Below, piece after piece: positions 38,663 through 38,723 of a stretch of DNA of 38,723 nt. The stretch is from Gordoniibacillus chartarius. Its GTDB lineage: Bacteria; Bacillota; Bacilli; Paenibacillales; NBRC-103111. Every line of letters begins with the position of its first letter. The first letter of the stretch is position 1. Under the pieces are notes generated by a model. It did no database searches. It was not told where the DNA came from and saw nothing but the letters and a program-made list of their open reading frames with translations. The position numbers were made by a program, and so were the translations under genes. The stretch covers positions 1 to 38,723 of the forward strand of contig NZ_JBHLWN010000029.1 in NCBI RefSeq assembly GCF_042432825.1. Reading direction: 5' to 3'.

Positions 38663-38723
38663 TGAACTGCACCCCGTCAAGTAGACAGCACAAAAAATAA
38701 AGATCTATGAAGCGGCCTTAGCC
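38663..38723 (-). mobile_element. End of an IS3-family insertion sequence, cut by the window edge
   Basis: TGAACTGCACCCCGTCAAG and the following GTAGACAG resemble the terminal inverted repeat of IS3-family (IS150-like) elements. On the minus strand, reading inward from the edge, codons for Ala-Lys-Ala-Ala-Ser and a stop (38705-38707) match the usual end of an OrfB transposase just before the terminal repeat. Only 61 bases are visible, so the element cannot be named or judged intact. Confidence 0.6.

Overview
The window looks like chromosomal DNA of an endospore-forming, Paenibacillus-type Firmicute. The indications are a CIRCE-controlled groES-groEL, a yuaF-floT pair behind a sigma-W-like promoter, a PdaA-type deacetylase, a CotF-like protein, a FosB thiol transferase, Bacillus-style small proteins, strong AGGAGG ribosome-binding sites with frequent GTG/TTG starts, and moderately high G+C. 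The first 1.5 kb is visibly A+T-richer than the rest and may have arrived separately. No rRNA, tRNA or CRISPR array was seen.

Layout. 1-2.3 kb (minus): an unusual regulator joining an XRE helix-turn-helix to a LytTR DNA-binding domain, followed by two tandem paralogous membrane proteins, with palindromes and repeats between them. 2.5-4.9 kb: a phosphonate-type ABC importer (phnD-phnE-phnC). 5.1-8.3 kb: a GH15 glucoamylase-like enzyme translated with a glucose dehydrogenase. 8.3-11.3 kb: a GNAT acetyltransferase and an AraC regulator divergent from an alpha-galactosidase (melA). 11.7-15 kb: cell-wall genes (PdaA-like lipoprotein, glutamate racemase, M14 peptidase) and a small Cys protein. 15.4-17.3 kb: a DUF1232 protein, a FadR-type GntR regulator and a gene-free stretch with a palindrome and degenerate short repeats. 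17.3-19.9 kb: Hsp20 and the NfeD/flotillin membrane-stress operon. 19.9-20.9 kb: four small genes. 21-24.5 kb: AI-2E-family permease, methionine aminopeptidase, HxlR regulator, FosB, HesB-like and DUF1450 proteins. 24.6-28.5 kb (minus): a sugar-nucleotide/glycosyltransferase operon whose last gene (GH130) is truncated. 28.8-30.8 kb: groES-groEL. 31-33.7 kb: a Gly/Ser/Cys-tailed membrane protein, a cyclic-di-GMP-I riboswitch ahead of a 92-residue unknown protein, and a DHH phosphoesterase. 34.0-34.4 kb: eight 51-bp tandem units, each able to form a GAAA-capped hairpin. 34.5-38.6 kb: a THUMP-type RNA methyltransferase, an O-methyltransferase, an MFS exporter and a CotF-like protein. The right edge appears to enter an IS3-family element.

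Functional links. The GH15 and dehydrogenase genes form a glucan-to-glucose-to-gluconate pair. MurI and the M14 peptidase both deal with D-glutamate in peptidoglycan. The strongest candidates for something undescribed are the XRE-LytTR/double-membrane-protein module, which resembles in outline the LytTR regulator/membrane-inhibitor systems of streptococci, the riboswitch-controlled orphan protein, and the hairpin minisatellite.
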